Source: Chloroflexota bacterium (GTDB lineage Bacteria; Chloroflexota; Anaerolineae; Aggregatilineales; Phototrophicaceae). Taken from it: DNA of 55,110 bases. Positions 42,113 to 50,760 of the stretch are shown piece after piece; position 1 is the stretch's first letter; the number at the start of each line of letters is the position of its first letter. The translations under genes were made by a program, and so were the position numbers. The notes beneath the pieces are model-generated. The model did no database searches. It saw only the letters and a program-made list of their open reading frames with translations, and was not told the origin of the DNA. The stretch covers positions 1-55,110 of the forward strand of contig JAEZAF010000089.1 in NCBI GenBank assembly GCA_023430545.1, in the 5' to 3' direction.

Positions 42113-42595
42113 ATGTCAATCTCGGCGGAAAGTAACTCACGACTTCAGCGGCTGCGGGAATCGGGCTTCAAGCTGACCAATGCGCGCCTTCGGGTGCTTG
42201 AAGTGCTGGAACAAAGTGATGGTCATCTGACTTCGACCCAGATTCTGGCGGCAGTCGCGGAACGTGATCCCTCAATTGGTCGGGCGAGTGTCTTTCGCAC
42301 ACTGGATATGCTAACACGGCTGGCGATTATCCGCCCGACGTATGTAGACAGCAGCCTGACGCCGACCTACGTGCTGCTGCCCGACGGCCATCATCATCAT
42401 ATCCTGTGCACCACCTGCGACCGTGTGATCGAGTTCGAGCACTGCGGGCTGACAGAACTCACACGCCAGCTTGAGGAGCAGTATCACATCGAGATCACCG
42501 GGCACCTGCTCGAATTTTTTGCCAGATGCCCGTCCTGTGTGCGGGAGGGTACGCAGGCGGACGCCGCAGCCGACTACCCCGAAAATGTAGGTTAG
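42113..42595 (+). CDS. Fur-family metalloregulator
   Basis: A 160-residue Fur/Zur/PerR-type repressor. The winged helix holds KLTNARLRVLEVLEQSDGHLT and recognition helix GRASVFRTLDMLTRLAII. The C-terminal half has HHHHILCTTC (H93-H96, C99, C102) and FARCPSC (C139, C142), giving the two CxxC pairs of a structural zinc site. Whether it senses iron, zinc or peroxide cannot be told; the lack of an obvious extra His/Asp pair is not decisive. The frame is open far upstream (to 41648), but ATG 42113 gives the family length. It is a candidate regulator of metal genes, including the importer operon 33 kb away. Confidence 0.88.
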   Translation: MSISAESNSRLQRLRESGFKLTNARLRVLEVLEQSDGHLTSTQILAAVAERDPSIGRASVFRTLDMLTRLAIIRPTYVDSSLTPTYVLLPDGHHHHILCTTCDRVIEFEHCGLTELTRQLEEQYHIEITGHLLEFFARCPSCVREGTQADAAADYPENVG

Positions 42596-42602
42596 AAGCG
42601 CG

Positions 42603-43721
42603 TCAGGAGATAACCGGCAGATGGATAAAGAACGTGCTGCCTTTATCCAGTTTGCTGGTGACGCTGGTACTGCCCCCATGCAGATCAACGATGCCGCGTA
42701 CCAGTGCCAGTCCGGCACCTGTTCCCTGATCTTCGTAATACTCGCGGTCAATCTGGTAAAAGCTGTTCCAGATATTTTCCAGTTCATTTTCCGGGATGCC
42801 ACGTCCGCAGTCCTGAACCCAGAAGGTCAGCATATGCTCATCAGCGCTGATGCCAACCTGTACCTGCGACTCCGCTGGTGTGAACTTGATGGCATTACTC
42901 ATCAGTTCGCGCATGGCAACGGTGAGGTATTCGGAATCGCCGATGATGAGCGGCATCTCCTTCGGGATCTGGAAGGCGAAAGTCGGCTGCTCGGTATAAT
43001 CCTGCGCGGCGTCAAAATAAGCCTTGTTGACCAGATCGCCGAGGATGATTTCCTGTCTGCGCCATTCAAAGGTGCGTTGGGCATCACCGGTTTCGAGTTC
43101 AACCAGCAGGATAAAGTTTTCGATCAGCCTCCGCAAACGGTCCGCACCGGAATTGACACCCTTAAGGAAGCTCAGCAGCTCGTCGCGGGACATGGCATCG
43201 GATTCATAATCCTTGAGCATATCGGCATAGGCGACGACCAGTGTGAGCGGGGTTCTGAATTCATGGTTGAGAATGGTGAGGATGCTGCGTTTTAGGGCGG
43301 AAAGCTGATCGGAATAAACCTGATTCAGGCTTTTATGGCGTTTCAGTTTGGAAGAAACCGCGATCAGCAGTTCGTCGGCATCAAAGGGTTTGACGAGGTA
43401 ATCATCGACACCGAGCAGCTTGCCCTGCTGGATGTCGGATCGTTCCCCTTTGGCTGTGATAAAGATGAACGGGATCTTGACCCATTCAGGTTCACGGCGG
43501 ACATTCTTCAGGAATTCCAGCCCGTCCATCATCGGCATCATGATGTCGGAGACAATTAAATCCGGGAGCTGATCACCCTGCTGGCGCAGGATCTTGAGCG
43601 CTTCCACGCCGTTTTCTGCCAGCAGCACATCATAATGGTCGAGCTTTAAAATGTCCCTGAGGCCGTTTAGTATATTGACGTCGTCCTCAACGAGCAGAAG
43701 TTTCGCGTTCTGGGTGTTCAT
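42603..43721 (-). CDS. Response regulator-histidine kinase fusion (REC-HisKA-HATPase)
   Basis: A 372-residue cytoplasmic signalling protein. Residues 7-122 are a receiver domain (VEDD 11-14, phospho-acceptor D59, K111). After a short helix comes HisKA with NHEFRTPL (H153) and HATPase_c with RELMSNAIKF, VQDCGRGIP and GTGAGLALVRGIVDLHGG. No membrane or sensor domain is present, so phosphorylation of its own receiver, or of it by another kinase, would set its activity. The upstream ATG at 43751 is possible; 43721 fits the domain start. It is convergent with the Fur-family gene with only seven bases between stops. Confidence 0.92.
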   Translation of the reverse strand: MNTQNAKLLLVEDDVNILNGLRDILKLDHYDVLLAENGVEALKILRQQGDQLPDLIVSDIMMPMMDGLEFLKNVRREPEWVKIPFIFITAKGERSDIQQGKLLGVDDYLVKPFDADELLIAVSSKLKRHKSLNQVYSDQLSALKRSILTILNHEFRTPLTLVVAYADMLKDYESDAMSRDELLSFLKGVNSGADRLRRLIENFILLVELETGDAQRTFEWRRQEIILGDLVNKAYFDAAQDYTEQPTFAFQIPKEMPLIIGDSEYLTVAMRELMSNAIKFTPAESQVQVGISADEHMLTFWVQDCGRGIPENELENIWNSFYQIDREYYEDQGTGAGLALVRGIVDLHGGSTSVTSKLDKGSTFFIHLPVIS

Positions 43722-43805
43722 CGCTGCACCATCATCCGGATAATGTCGCATTATGTCTCATTGTACTGATGAGACAAATTTAAATGCAAGTAAGAAGGCA
43801 TAAGG

Positions 43806-44825
43806 TTAAAAGAAATGTTTGGAAATCTCCAGCAGATCGGAGACGATCGCGTAGCCGGTTTCGCGACCACCCGCTCCCGCCCCAATCAGCGTGACATCCT
43901 GATTGACATCGGTTCTATAGGTAATAGCATTTAATGTCCCGCTGACATTCGCCAGCGGATCACTGTTGGGAAGCGCCACTGGCCTTACACATCCGCCGTT
44001 GCGATCGGCTTCGGCCACCAGTCTCCACTGCTTTCCTTCGGCTTTCGCCTGCTCGATCTGCTGTTGATCGAGGCCGCTGATACCAGTTACACTCAGATCA
44101 TCCAGCGAGAACTGCACACCGAAGATCGCCGCCGCCAGAATGATCACTTTTGCAGCAGCGTCCCAGCCATCGACATCCCCGCTCGGATCAGTCTCGGCAT
44201 ATCCCCGCTGTTGAGCGTCCGCCAGCGCATCCGTAAAACTGATTCCTTCACCCATCTGGCTCAGCATATAGTTAGTAGTGCCGTTGAGGATACCGCGAAA
44301 CCCGCTGATCTCTGCACCTGGAAGTCCCTGCTTCGCCAGTCGGATCGCAGGTGTCCCGGCCATGACGGTTGCTTCATAGCGCAGTGCACGTCCGACACTT
44401 TCCGCGCAGTGCATCAGCCCAGGCCCATCGACCACCAGCGGGCCTTTATTCGCCAGGACCACATGCTTTCCGTGTGTCAGGGCGTGGTAGACATAACCGA
44501 GCGCGGGCTGACCGGTCTGAACATTAGTAGGGCTGGCTTCGACGATCACATCGACAGTGGGGTGTTCGATCATGTCGCGGATGTCGCGATTGCGCTGAAG
44601 GGTGGGTGATGCCGGATCGAGATCAAGTGTGCGGCTGCGCAGTGCGGTCTGAAGAGCGTCGAACGATAATCCGTTCTCATCGAACAGTGTTCCTCTGGAA
44701 CCAGTCGCGACTCCAACGATTTTCGGCGAAAAGCCGGAGGTTTCGTACAGGGGTTGTGATTTTTCCGCAAGGATTTGCAGCAGCCCCTGACCGACACTGC
44801 CCGCACCAATCAACAGTATATTCAT
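43806..44825 (-). CDS. hom: Homoserine dehydrogenase
   Basis: A 339-residue NAD(P)-dependent enzyme that reduces aspartate semialdehyde to homoserine in Met/Thr/Ile synthesis. GAGSVGQG (7-14) binds the cofactor, ANKGP (K127) is catalytic, NGTTNYML (181-188) and ETDPSGDVDGWDAAAK (211-226) form the substrate site. It is the short form without the C-terminal ACT domain, so feedback inhibition by threonine through ACT is not expected. Neighbouring genes are unrelated to amino-acid synthesis. Confidence 0.94.
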   Translation of the reverse strand: MNILLIGAGSVGQGLLQILAEKSQPLYETSGFSPKIVGVATGSRGTLFDENGLSFDALQTALRSRTLDLDPASPTLQRNRDIRDMIEHPTVDVIVEASPTNVQTGQPALGYVYHALTHGKHVVLANKGPLVVDGPGLMHCAESVGRALRYEATVMAGTPAIRLAKQGLPGAEISGFRGILNGTTNYMLSQMGEGISFTDALADAQQRGYAETDPSGDVDGWDAAAKVIILAAAIFGVQFSLDDLSVTGISGLDQQQIEQAKAEGKQWRLVAEADRNGGCVRPVALPNSDPLANVSGTLNAITYRTDVNQDVTLIGAGAGGRETGYAIVSDLLEISKHFF

Positions 44826-45146
44826 TCACGCAGCTTTCCAGATCGAAGACCATCCTGATAACACCCGTCGATCATAGCCGTTTCAGACCGATCTTCCAAA
44901 TAACAATTCTGTCAATTGGTCTGTCAATGCACCTATTACAGCAGCATCGCACTGTCGGATGATGCCGACCTTTACGGGTACTTCTGTGTAAAACCGAATC
45001 TCTCAACAATCACGAAGTATCCTGTACAATACAGCCCACAGAAGCTCAGATGCTGTTTCAGCCGATTTTATTTCGACAGATTTCACGCCATAGGCTGATG
45101 GACAGCATACTGACATCATACTGACAACGCAGATGGAGTGTTAACC
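44826..45146. other. 321-bp divergent intergenic region
   Basis: It separates the hom and SDR genes. TACAAT at 45025-45030 is a possible -10 for the SDR operon, with a poor -35. ATACTGACA is repeated twice with 2-bp spacing just before the SDR start (about 45109-45128). No gene or RNA is recognised. Confidence 0.4.
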
Positions 45147-45899
45147 TTGCAACCAACAGTGTGTATTACGGGAGTGGCTGGCGGGATCGGCAGCGCCACA
45201 GCACGTATTTTTTCGGCAGCAGGATGGTATGTTTACGGGGTGGATCGGCGTGATATACCGGATCTTCCCGGCGTGGACTGCTTTATCTGTGCCGATATCT
45301 CGAACGAAAACGATTCAAAGCGTATCTTTGAGACGATTACCGAAAATCATGGCAGGCTGGATGCGCTCGTCAACAATGCGGCGGTGCAGGTCGCGAAGCC
45401 GCTGGTGGAGACGACCCCGGACGAGTGGGACATGGTGATGAATGCCAACCTGCGGGCAGTATATCTGGCGATTCAGCGGGCATACCCACTGCTGAAGGCC
45501 GCAGGCAAGGCGGCGATTGTCAATATCAGCTCGGTACATGCCGTGCAGACCTCAGCCAATATCGCAGCCTATGCCGCCAGCAAGGGCGCACTGATGGCGC
45601 TGACACGTGCATTGTCGATTGAACTCGCACCGGACAATATCCGCGTCAATGCGATTTTGCCGGGGGCGGTGGATACTCACATGCTGCGGGCCGGTCTGGG
45701 GCGCGGTCATCTGAGTGGAGCCAATATCGAAGAGCAGCTCAGCGCACTGGGGGCCAAGCATGTGATCGGTCGTGTCGGCCAGCCGGAAGAGATTGCGCAG
45801 GCCATTCTGTTTATGGCGGATAATGAACGCGCATCCTTTGTCACCGGGCAGTCTCTGGTTGTGGATGGCGGCGCAACAGCCAGGCTCAGCACCGAATGA
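45147..45899 (+). CDS. SDR-family oxidoreductase (FabG-like)
   Basis: A 250-residue short-chain dehydrogenase. Cofactor motif TGVAGGIG (8-15), NNAA, and catalytic S128, Y142 and K146 (YAASKGAL). The C-terminus FVTGQSLVVDGGATARLS is standard. TTG start at 45147 with ATGGAG nine bases upstream; the GTG at 45138 abuts that ribosome site and is less likely. It overlaps the next gene by four bases (ATGA), so it belongs to a three-gene operon with a DUF115-like protein and a secreted PQQ-dehydrogenase-like lipoprotein. The substrate is unknown. Confidence 0.88.
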   Translation: MQPTVCITGVAGGIGSATARIFSAAGWYVYGVDRRDIPDLPGVDCFICADISNENDSKRIFETITENHGRLDALVNNAAVQVAKPLVETTPDEWDMVMNANLRAVYLAIQRAYPLLKAAGKAAIVNISSVHAVQTSANIAAYAASKGALMALTRALSIELAPDNIRVNAILPGAVDTHMLRAGLGRGHLSGANIEEQLSALGAKHVIGRVGQPEEIAQAILFMADNERASFVTGQSLVVDGGATARLSTE

Positions 45900-46693
45900 T
45901 GGATCAGGTCAGACAGACAGTCAAAAACATCCCCGGAGCAGTGGGGTTGTATAACGAAATCTCTAAACGCGTTCGCAATCCCGAATGGTATTTCGGCTAT
46001 AAACGGTGGGAAAGTACACGCCGGATGCGGATGCTGAAAGACAGGCATCGCGGTCAGCGGTGCTTTATCATTGGCAACGGGCCAAGTCTCAATCAGATGG
46101 ATCTGACCAGGCTCAAGGGTCAGAACACCATCGGCATGAACCGGATTTATCTGCTGTTCCCAAAGGTTGGATTTGAGACGACCTATTACGCCTGCGTTAA
46201 CCCGCTGGTGGTGGAGCAGTTCGGCCCGGATATCGAAAAGCTGCCGATGACAAAGTTTATCGGCTGGCATGGTCGCCAGTGGATGGACTTCACACCGAGT
46301 ACGATTCTGCTCGCCCCCACCAGCCGCACGCCGTTATTCTCCGAAGCGCCGACACATGTTCTGTGGGAAGGCGCGACCGTCACATATGCGGCGATGCAGG
46401 TCGCTTATTATCTGGGTTTTGAAGAGGTGATCCTCATCGGTGTCGATCATAACTTTGTCGATAAGGGCAGGCCGCATCAGGAAGTGGTGACCGAAGTCCA
46501 TGATGCGAATCACTTCGACCCAAACTACTTTGGCAAGGGCTACCGCTGGAATCTGCCCGATCTGGAGACCTCAGAGATCGCTTATCGCATGGCGAAACAG
46601 CATTATGAGGCCAATGGTCGGCGCATCCTCGACGCCACCGTCGGCGGTAAACTGACGGTCTTCCCGAAAGTCGATTACGACACGCTTTTTTAG
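45896..46693 (+). CDS. DUF115 / MptE-like protein
   Basis: A 265-residue protein with the DUF115 core: RCFIIGNGPSLNQMDLTRLKG and GMNRIYLLF near residues 55-85, FIGWHGR, and GATVTYAAMQVAYYLGFEEVILIGVDHNF (about 162-190). This Rossmann-like family covers archaeal 6-hydroxymethylpterin diphosphokinase MptE and bacterial proteins of flagellar or surface glycosylation (Maf-like, nucleotide-sugar related). With an SDR in front and a surface lipoprotein behind, a glycan-related role is plausible but unproven. Translationally coupled with the SDR gene. Confidence 0.72.
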   Translation: MMDQVRQTVKNIPGAVGLYNEISKRVRNPEWYFGYKRWESTRRMRMLKDRHRGQRCFIIGNGPSLNQMDLTRLKGQNTIGMNRIYLLFPKVGFETTYYACVNPLVVEQFGPDIEKLPMTKFIGWHGRQWMDFTPSTILLAPTSRTPLFSEAPTHVLWEGATVTYAAMQVAYYLGFEEVILIGVDHNFVDKGRPHQEVVTEVHDANHFDPNYFGKGYRWNLPDLETSEIAYRMAKQHYEANGRRILDATVGGKLTVFPKVDYDTLF

Positions 46694-46700
46694 GATACGC

Positions 46701-48275
46701 ATGATCTCGCAATTTTTTTCCAGCCGCTGTTTTCCGCGCTGGCTGCTTCAATGTGTTTATATGGTGATCAGCCTGTCTCTGGTGGCGCTGGTCACCGGAT
46801 GCGGCGGAAATACCGCACCGACGGCAGTGGTCTTTCAGGCGACGGTCCCAGCGACGAATGCGCAGGCACCGCTGTACACGGCGACCCCTTCACTGACACC
46901 GACTCAAACCCTGACCGAAACGCCAACGCTGACCGCGACGATCACGCCGACACCCTCTGAAACATCTACACTGACGCCGACGATCACGCTGACACCGACC
47001 GAAACACCTACCCTCGCACCCACTCAGCCGCTGTGGACGCTGACGCCGATCGAGAATCGCAGCATCAGCGAAGGCGGCACACCCGCTCCGGCAGATTTCA
47101 CAACGCCGGAAGGCTGGAGCTGTGTCGAGTTCCCTTGTGAGGATGATGTCGAAGGGTTTATGCAGCGCATCCGCGTGCCAGAAGGCTATGTGCTGGAACA
47201 TGTCGGGAGGTTTCCTGCGCAGCCGATTCAGATTGTCTATGGGCCAGATGGCCGACTGTACGCGACCGTGTGGGAAAACGGCACGCAGCGCGGCGCAGTC
47301 TATGTGATGGACGGTGAAGGTCAGGCCGAGCGTTACAGCACCGAGACAGTTGAGTCGCCTATCGGTCTGGCGTTTCAACCGGGGACCGATCTGCTGTATG
47401 TCAGCGGACGACTGACGCCAGAGTCAGGTGGAGCAGTATGGCTTGTACGGCCAGACGGATCGAGTGCGCCAGTGCTGGATGATCTGCCGTGCTGTTTTGG
47501 GATCAACGGTGGGCAGCCAATGGGCATGGTATTCGGGTTGGATGGCTATCTGTATCTCGGCGTCGGAGCGCAGACCGATCACGGCGAACCGACGCAGCCG
47601 CAGCGCCAGCGTTACGCCGAGATCCAGCCTCATGAGGCAGCGATTCTGCGCATCCAGCCGCACACCGGTGAGATCGAGGTCTATGCCGGTGGCATCCGCA
47701 CACCGTATGATCTGACTTTCGATGCGGACGGTCAGTTTTACGCCAGCGATAATGGCATGGTCGATGGTCTGGGTGACCGCATCCTGCGCGTCGATGAAGG
47801 CGCGCATTACGGTTTCCCGTACTGGCGTCTGCGAGGCTGCGATGAATGCCCTCCGACCAATTTCAGCCTGCGCATTCAGCCAGATCTGCTGCCGCTGCCA
47901 GATTACACCCTGCCGCGTGGGATCGTAGCCTATACCGGCTCACAGTATCCGGCGGCGGTATTCGGTGATGTTTTCGTCGCCTTCTGGAACGGCACCGGGA
48001 ACGGTCAGCGCATCGTGCGGATCGACCCGGAGCATGTGCCGACTGATCCCGAACTGTTGATGGCCTATACACCGGAACCATTCGTCACAGGTCTGATTCG
48101 CCCGTCAGATGTGATTGTGTCACCGGACGGCAGTCTGGTGATCTCGGACTTTATCTATGGGCATATATGGCGGGTGCGCTATGGCGCTGCCCCGACTGCG
48201 ACTCCAACAGTGCCCCCGACGGCATCGGCAGAGGTTACAGCATCACGGTTTGCGACCTCGACGCCACGACCCTAA
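46701..48275 (+). CDS. Stalked lipoprotein with soluble glucose/sorbosone dehydrogenase-type beta-propeller
   Basis: A 524-residue lipoprotein: signal peptide with lipobox VTGC (Cys34), a Thr/Pro/Glu-rich stalk (about 55-118), then a six-bladed propeller of the PQQ-dependent sGDH/YliI family (about 140-500): IRVPEGYVLEHVGRF, IQIVYGPDGRLYATVWE, PIGLAFQPGTDLLYVSGR, GMVFGLDGYLYLGVGAQTDHG, ILRIQPHTGEIEVYAGGIRTPYDLTFDADGQFYASDNG, YGFPYWRLRG. The DNG and R-x-PYD segments fit the calcium/PQQ-binding blade. It has a further Thr/Pro tail. It is probably a surface sugar or aldehyde oxidase. Seven bases after the DUF115-like gene. Confidence 0.82.
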   Translation: MISQFFSSRCFPRWLLQCVYMVISLSLVALVTGCGGNTAPTAVVFQATVPATNAQAPLYTATPSLTPTQTLTETPTLTATITPTPSETSTLTPTITLTPTETPTLAPTQPLWTLTPIENRSISEGGTPAPADFTTPEGWSCVEFPCEDDVEGFMQRIRVPEGYVLEHVGRFPAQPIQIVYGPDGRLYATVWENGTQRGAVYVMDGEGQAERYSTETVESPIGLAFQPGTDLLYVSGRLTPESGGAVWLVRPDGSSAPVLDDLPCCFGINGGQPMGMVFGLDGYLYLGVGAQTDHGEPTQPQRQRYAEIQPHEAAILRIQPHTGEIEVYAGGIRTPYDLTFDADGQFYASDNGMVDGLGDRILRVDEGAHYGFPYWRLRGCDECPPTNFSLRIQPDLLPLPDYTLPRGIVAYTGSQYPAAVFGDVFVAFWNGTGNGQRIVRIDPEHVPTDPELLMAYTPEPFVTGLIRPSDVIVSPDGSLVISDFIYGHIWRVRYGAAPTATPTVPPTASAEVTASRFATSTPRP

Positions 48276-48740
48276 AGCCGGTACAGAAATAGCGATAGGG
48301 CACACAGGCCCTTGCCTGCAATGGCTCTGTGACAACGTGCATCGTGTGGATGCCCATATGCACCAGCTTTAGGAGGCCTGAGGTGAAGAGACTCCACTTT
48401 TTGGTCCACTTCGTTTGAAAATTCGAACCGCACAATTAGAACATTTATGCTATACTATGAGGTTCCTGTATCTAACCCTGCACCTTAACATTACAGAGCT
48501 GTAGAGGCGGCATTCAATGCCATCCGACGCATTGCAGCATTTTGCAGCAAAATAATGCCGCAAATCTGCCGCTGACACGCAGTTTGAGGGAAGAATCGTT
48601 GTTGCAGCACATTTTTTTTGTGCGGCAGCAGCAGCAGCAGCAAGCTGCTACAGGCAGCACATTGTGGCGCCTTGTGCCGCTGCCGCAATCCGCAGACAAC
48701 CGGAAGAACGTGCTGCATATGCCAACATCGTATGGATGCC
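48276..48740. other. 465-bp intergenic region holding element B
   Basis: It lies between convergent genes. Contents: TTGCCTGCAATGGC (48312-48325; inverted copy at 25926-25939), CATCGTGTGGATGCCC (48340-48355) repeated as CATCGTATGGATGCCC (48726-48741), and between these the dispersed element B. The second 16-mer overlaps the last base of the WecE stop codon. Confidence 0.65.
48414..48700. repeat. Dispersed GCA-rich element, copy B
   Basis: Shares with copy A (27233-27528) the blocks TTTGAAAA...AACCGCAC, the box TGC-TATACT (48448-48456, an extended -10 form), GCACCTTAACAT (48480-48491), GTTGTTGCAGCA, the GCACA/TGTGC hairpin with a T8 tract, and (GCA)6-AAGC (within 48605-48645). In B the TGCnGCAA-type sites (about 48533-48590) come before the T-tract core, whereas in A they come after it. 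GGCATTCAATGCC (48509-48521) replaces the GGGCGACC hairpin of A. Confidence 0.8.
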
Positions 48741-49880
48741 CTACCAATCTTCGAAACTGTAGAGCGCGGCGATCACGCGCTCTAATTCTTCTTCCGTCAT
48801 GGCGTTGTAGAACGGCAGGCGCAGCAGGCGGTCACTGATGTCTTCGGTGACAGGGCAGTCCCCCACCTGACCACCGAACTTCATCCCCATATCGGAAAGA
48901 TGCAGTGGTAGGTAGTGGAACACGCTCAGGATGCTTTTCGACTTCAGATAGTCGATCAGCGCGGTGCGGGTTGCAAGCGATGGCATCAGGATGTAGTACA
49001 TGTGATAGCTCTGCTCGCAGTCCGGCGGAATGACTGGCAGCGTCACACCGTGTGCGGCGGCCCATTCCGGCAGATGAGTATGATAGTATTCCCAGATGAA
49101 CTGCCGCCTGCTTTGGATCTTCTCGCGCTCTTCAAGCTGTGCCAGTAGATAGGCCGCATTGATCTCGGATGGCAGATAACTGGAGCCGATATCAACCCAT
49201 GTGTATTTATCGACCTGTCCACGGTAGAAGCGGCTGCGGTTGGTCCCCTTCTCGCGGATGATCTCGGCGCGTTCGATGTACTGCGGATCGTTAATCAGCA
49301 GGGCACCGCCTTCTCCGCAGATGAAATTTTTCGTCTCGTGAAAGCTCTGTGTCGCCATCGCGCCAAATGTGCCGAGATAACGCCCCCGGTACTTTGCAAA
49401 CAGGCCGTGTGCATTGTCCTCAATGACCGGGATACCGTGGCGGTCCGCGATCTCCATGATCGTGGTCATCTCGCAGGCGACACCCGCGTAATGGACGACG
49501 ACAATTGCCTTCGTGCGTGGCGTGATCAGGGCTTCGAGCCTTGTCTCATCGAGGTTAAGAGTATCCGGGCGGATATCGGCAAAGACCGGTTTCGCGCCGC
49601 GCAGTACAAAGGCATTGATCGAAGTGACGAAGGTGAAGGACGGCACAATGATCTCATCACCCGGCTGTGTATCGACCAGAATGGCGGACATCTCCAGCGC
49701 GTGGGTGCAGGAGGTAGTCAGTAGCGCTTTCGGGATGCCAAGCGCATCCTGAAGCAGTTGATGACAGGCTTTCGTGAAGTGTCCATCCCCGGAAAGATGG
49801 CCTCTGTGGATTGCCTGCTGGATGTAATCCAGCTCGGTGCCGACAGCATATGGTTTGTTGAATGGGATGGCAGAAGTCAT
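48741..49880 (-). CDS. wecE: dTDP-4-amino-4,6-dideoxygalactose transaminase (WecE/RffA type)
   Basis: A 379-residue DegT/DnrJ/EryC1/StrS PLP aminotransferase that converts dTDP-4-keto-6-deoxyglucose to the 4-amino sugar, with glutamate as donor. IPFNKPYAVGTELDYIQQAIHRGHLSGDGHFTKAC is the characteristic WecE start. LTTSCTHALEMSAIL, EIIVPSFTFVTSINAFVLRGAKPVFADI and IEDNAHGLFA follow, and FGAMATQSFHETKNFICGEGGALL contains the PLP lysine. The frame extends 35 codons upstream, but ATG 49880 has AAGGA and the family start. It is last of the GT2-GNAT-WecE set. Confidence 0.92.
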   Translation of the reverse strand: MTSAIPFNKPYAVGTELDYIQQAIHRGHLSGDGHFTKACHQLLQDALGIPKALLTTSCTHALEMSAILVDTQPGDEIIVPSFTFVTSINAFVLRGAKPVFADIRPDTLNLDETRLEALITPRTKAIVVVHYAGVACEMTTIMEIADRHGIPVIEDNAHGLFAKYRGRYLGTFGAMATQSFHETKNFICGEGGALLINDPQYIERAEIIREKGTNRSRFYRGQVDKYTWVDIGSSYLPSEINAAYLLAQLEEREKIQSRRQFIWEYYHTHLPEWAAAHGVTLPVIPPDCEQSYHMYYILMPSLATRTALIDYLKSKSILSVFHYLPLHLSDMGMKFGGQVGDCPVTEDISDRLLRLPFYNAMTEEELERVIAALYSFEDW

Positions 49881-49944
49881 CTGAATCCTTCTAAAGCAAG
49901 GTTGAAACAGATCGGTTAGCAGGCAGGCCGCTATAAAGGCCAGA

Positions 49945-50760
49945 TCAGTCGCAGTTGTGGAACCACTTGTGATACCACAGGCCAAGCTCGGCGGTCAGGA
50001 AGCCGCAGCGCTGGTAAAGCCGCTGTGCGCTGATATTACGTCCCTGTGTGACAACCTGAACGCGGTCACATCCATGATGTGCAAACCAGCTCAGCGCGGC
50101 ATTGACCAATGTGGTGCCCAACCCGGCTCCACGGGCACTTTCTGCAACCCCCACCAGACCAATATCGCCTGGTGTGCCATCGCACTTTAGTGTGCTATCA
50201 CACTTTAGTGTGCTATCACACCTTAGTGTGCTATCACACCTTAGTGTGCCATGACGTTTGCAGGAAATATAGCCAAGCAGGAGTCCATTTCTTTCCGCGA
50301 CGAGAACCTCATCTGCGAAGCCGCTGCCATTGGTGCTGTTGCGAATCCATGTTTCGTAAAAGGCGTCCGCTTTTTCTGTCGGAAAGCACGGGTCATTATA
50401 AAAGCGCGAGTCGATGTAACTGCGATGGGTGATCGCGACCAGCGCCTCGACATCCGCAGGTTGGAAAGACCGTATCAGGAGATCAGGTGCACTGCTGTTC
50501 TGAGGGATACTGACCTGTGGCTGACGGTGCTCAAACGTCAGGCGCAGATCCGTCAGGTGGAAGCCATCCTGCTCGACAAGACGCGTGGTCACAGAGTCAT
50601 TTGCGTCGGCCAGAAAGTAAACGCAGTCAATCGCCTGCTGCTGGCACCATGTGTTGATGTCGGCAAGCTGCGCCGGGGTCAGAGCGGACGGCAGGATGCG
50701 GGCGATGCGCCGTTCGAAAAAGGCGCTGTCCCATTCCAGAAAGCGGACGAGGTCGGTCAA
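49945..50760 (-). CDS. GNAT N-acetyltransferase, WecD-like, with internal hexapeptide repeat
   Basis: A 271-residue acetyltransferase. The N-terminal part opens with RFLEWDSAFFERRIARI, typical of dTDP-fucosamine acetyltransferase WecD/RffC. The C-terminal GNAT domain has the acetyl-CoA loop ESARGAGLGTTLVNAAL and NISAQRLYQRCGF. Next to WecE it would acetylate the 4-amino sugar to dTDP-Fuc4NAc. Between GYISCKRHG and the acetyl-CoA strand, four tandem TL[RK]CD[SG] units are inserted, encoded by 18-bp repeats (50183-50254). TTG start, overlapping the GT2 stop (TTGA). Confidence 0.85.
   Translation of the reverse strand: MTDLVRFLEWDSAFFERRIARILPSALTPAQLADINTWCQQQAIDCVYFLADANDSVTTRLVEQDGFHLTDLRLTFEHRQPQVSIPQNSSAPDLLIRSFQPADVEALVAITHRSYIDSRFYNDPCFPTEKADAFYETWIRNSTNGSGFADEVLVAERNGLLLGYISCKRHGTLRCDSTLRCDSTLKCDSTLKCDGTPGDIGLVGVAESARGAGLGTTLVNAALSWFAHHGCDRVQVVTQGRNISAQRLYQRCGFLTAELGLWYHKWFHNCD
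50183..50254. repeat. Four 18-bp tandem repeats inside the GNAT gene
   Basis: Units begin at 50183, 50201, 50219 and 50237 and are near-identical (CAC[T/C]TTAGTGTGCTATCA). Each holds a CACACT-like/AGTGTG inverted repeat. They encode a six-residue unit in frame, so copy-number change would not shift the frame. Confidence 0.92.

Noticed and set aside
48405..48432. T-loop-like GTGCGGTTCGAA on the minus strand, possible tRNA
   Set aside because: No matching acceptor, D or anticodon arms and the flanking bases do not form a T-stem; copy A lacks the TTCGAA.
48491..48838. Open frames with LLLLLL/QQQQQ/CCCCC tracts in element B
   Set aside because: Translation artefacts of the GCA tract, overlapping a real gene's end and not conserved with the frames in element A.
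50183..50254. CRISPR-like short repeats
   Set aside because: 18-bp units are directly adjacent without spacers and lie in frame inside a GNAT gene.
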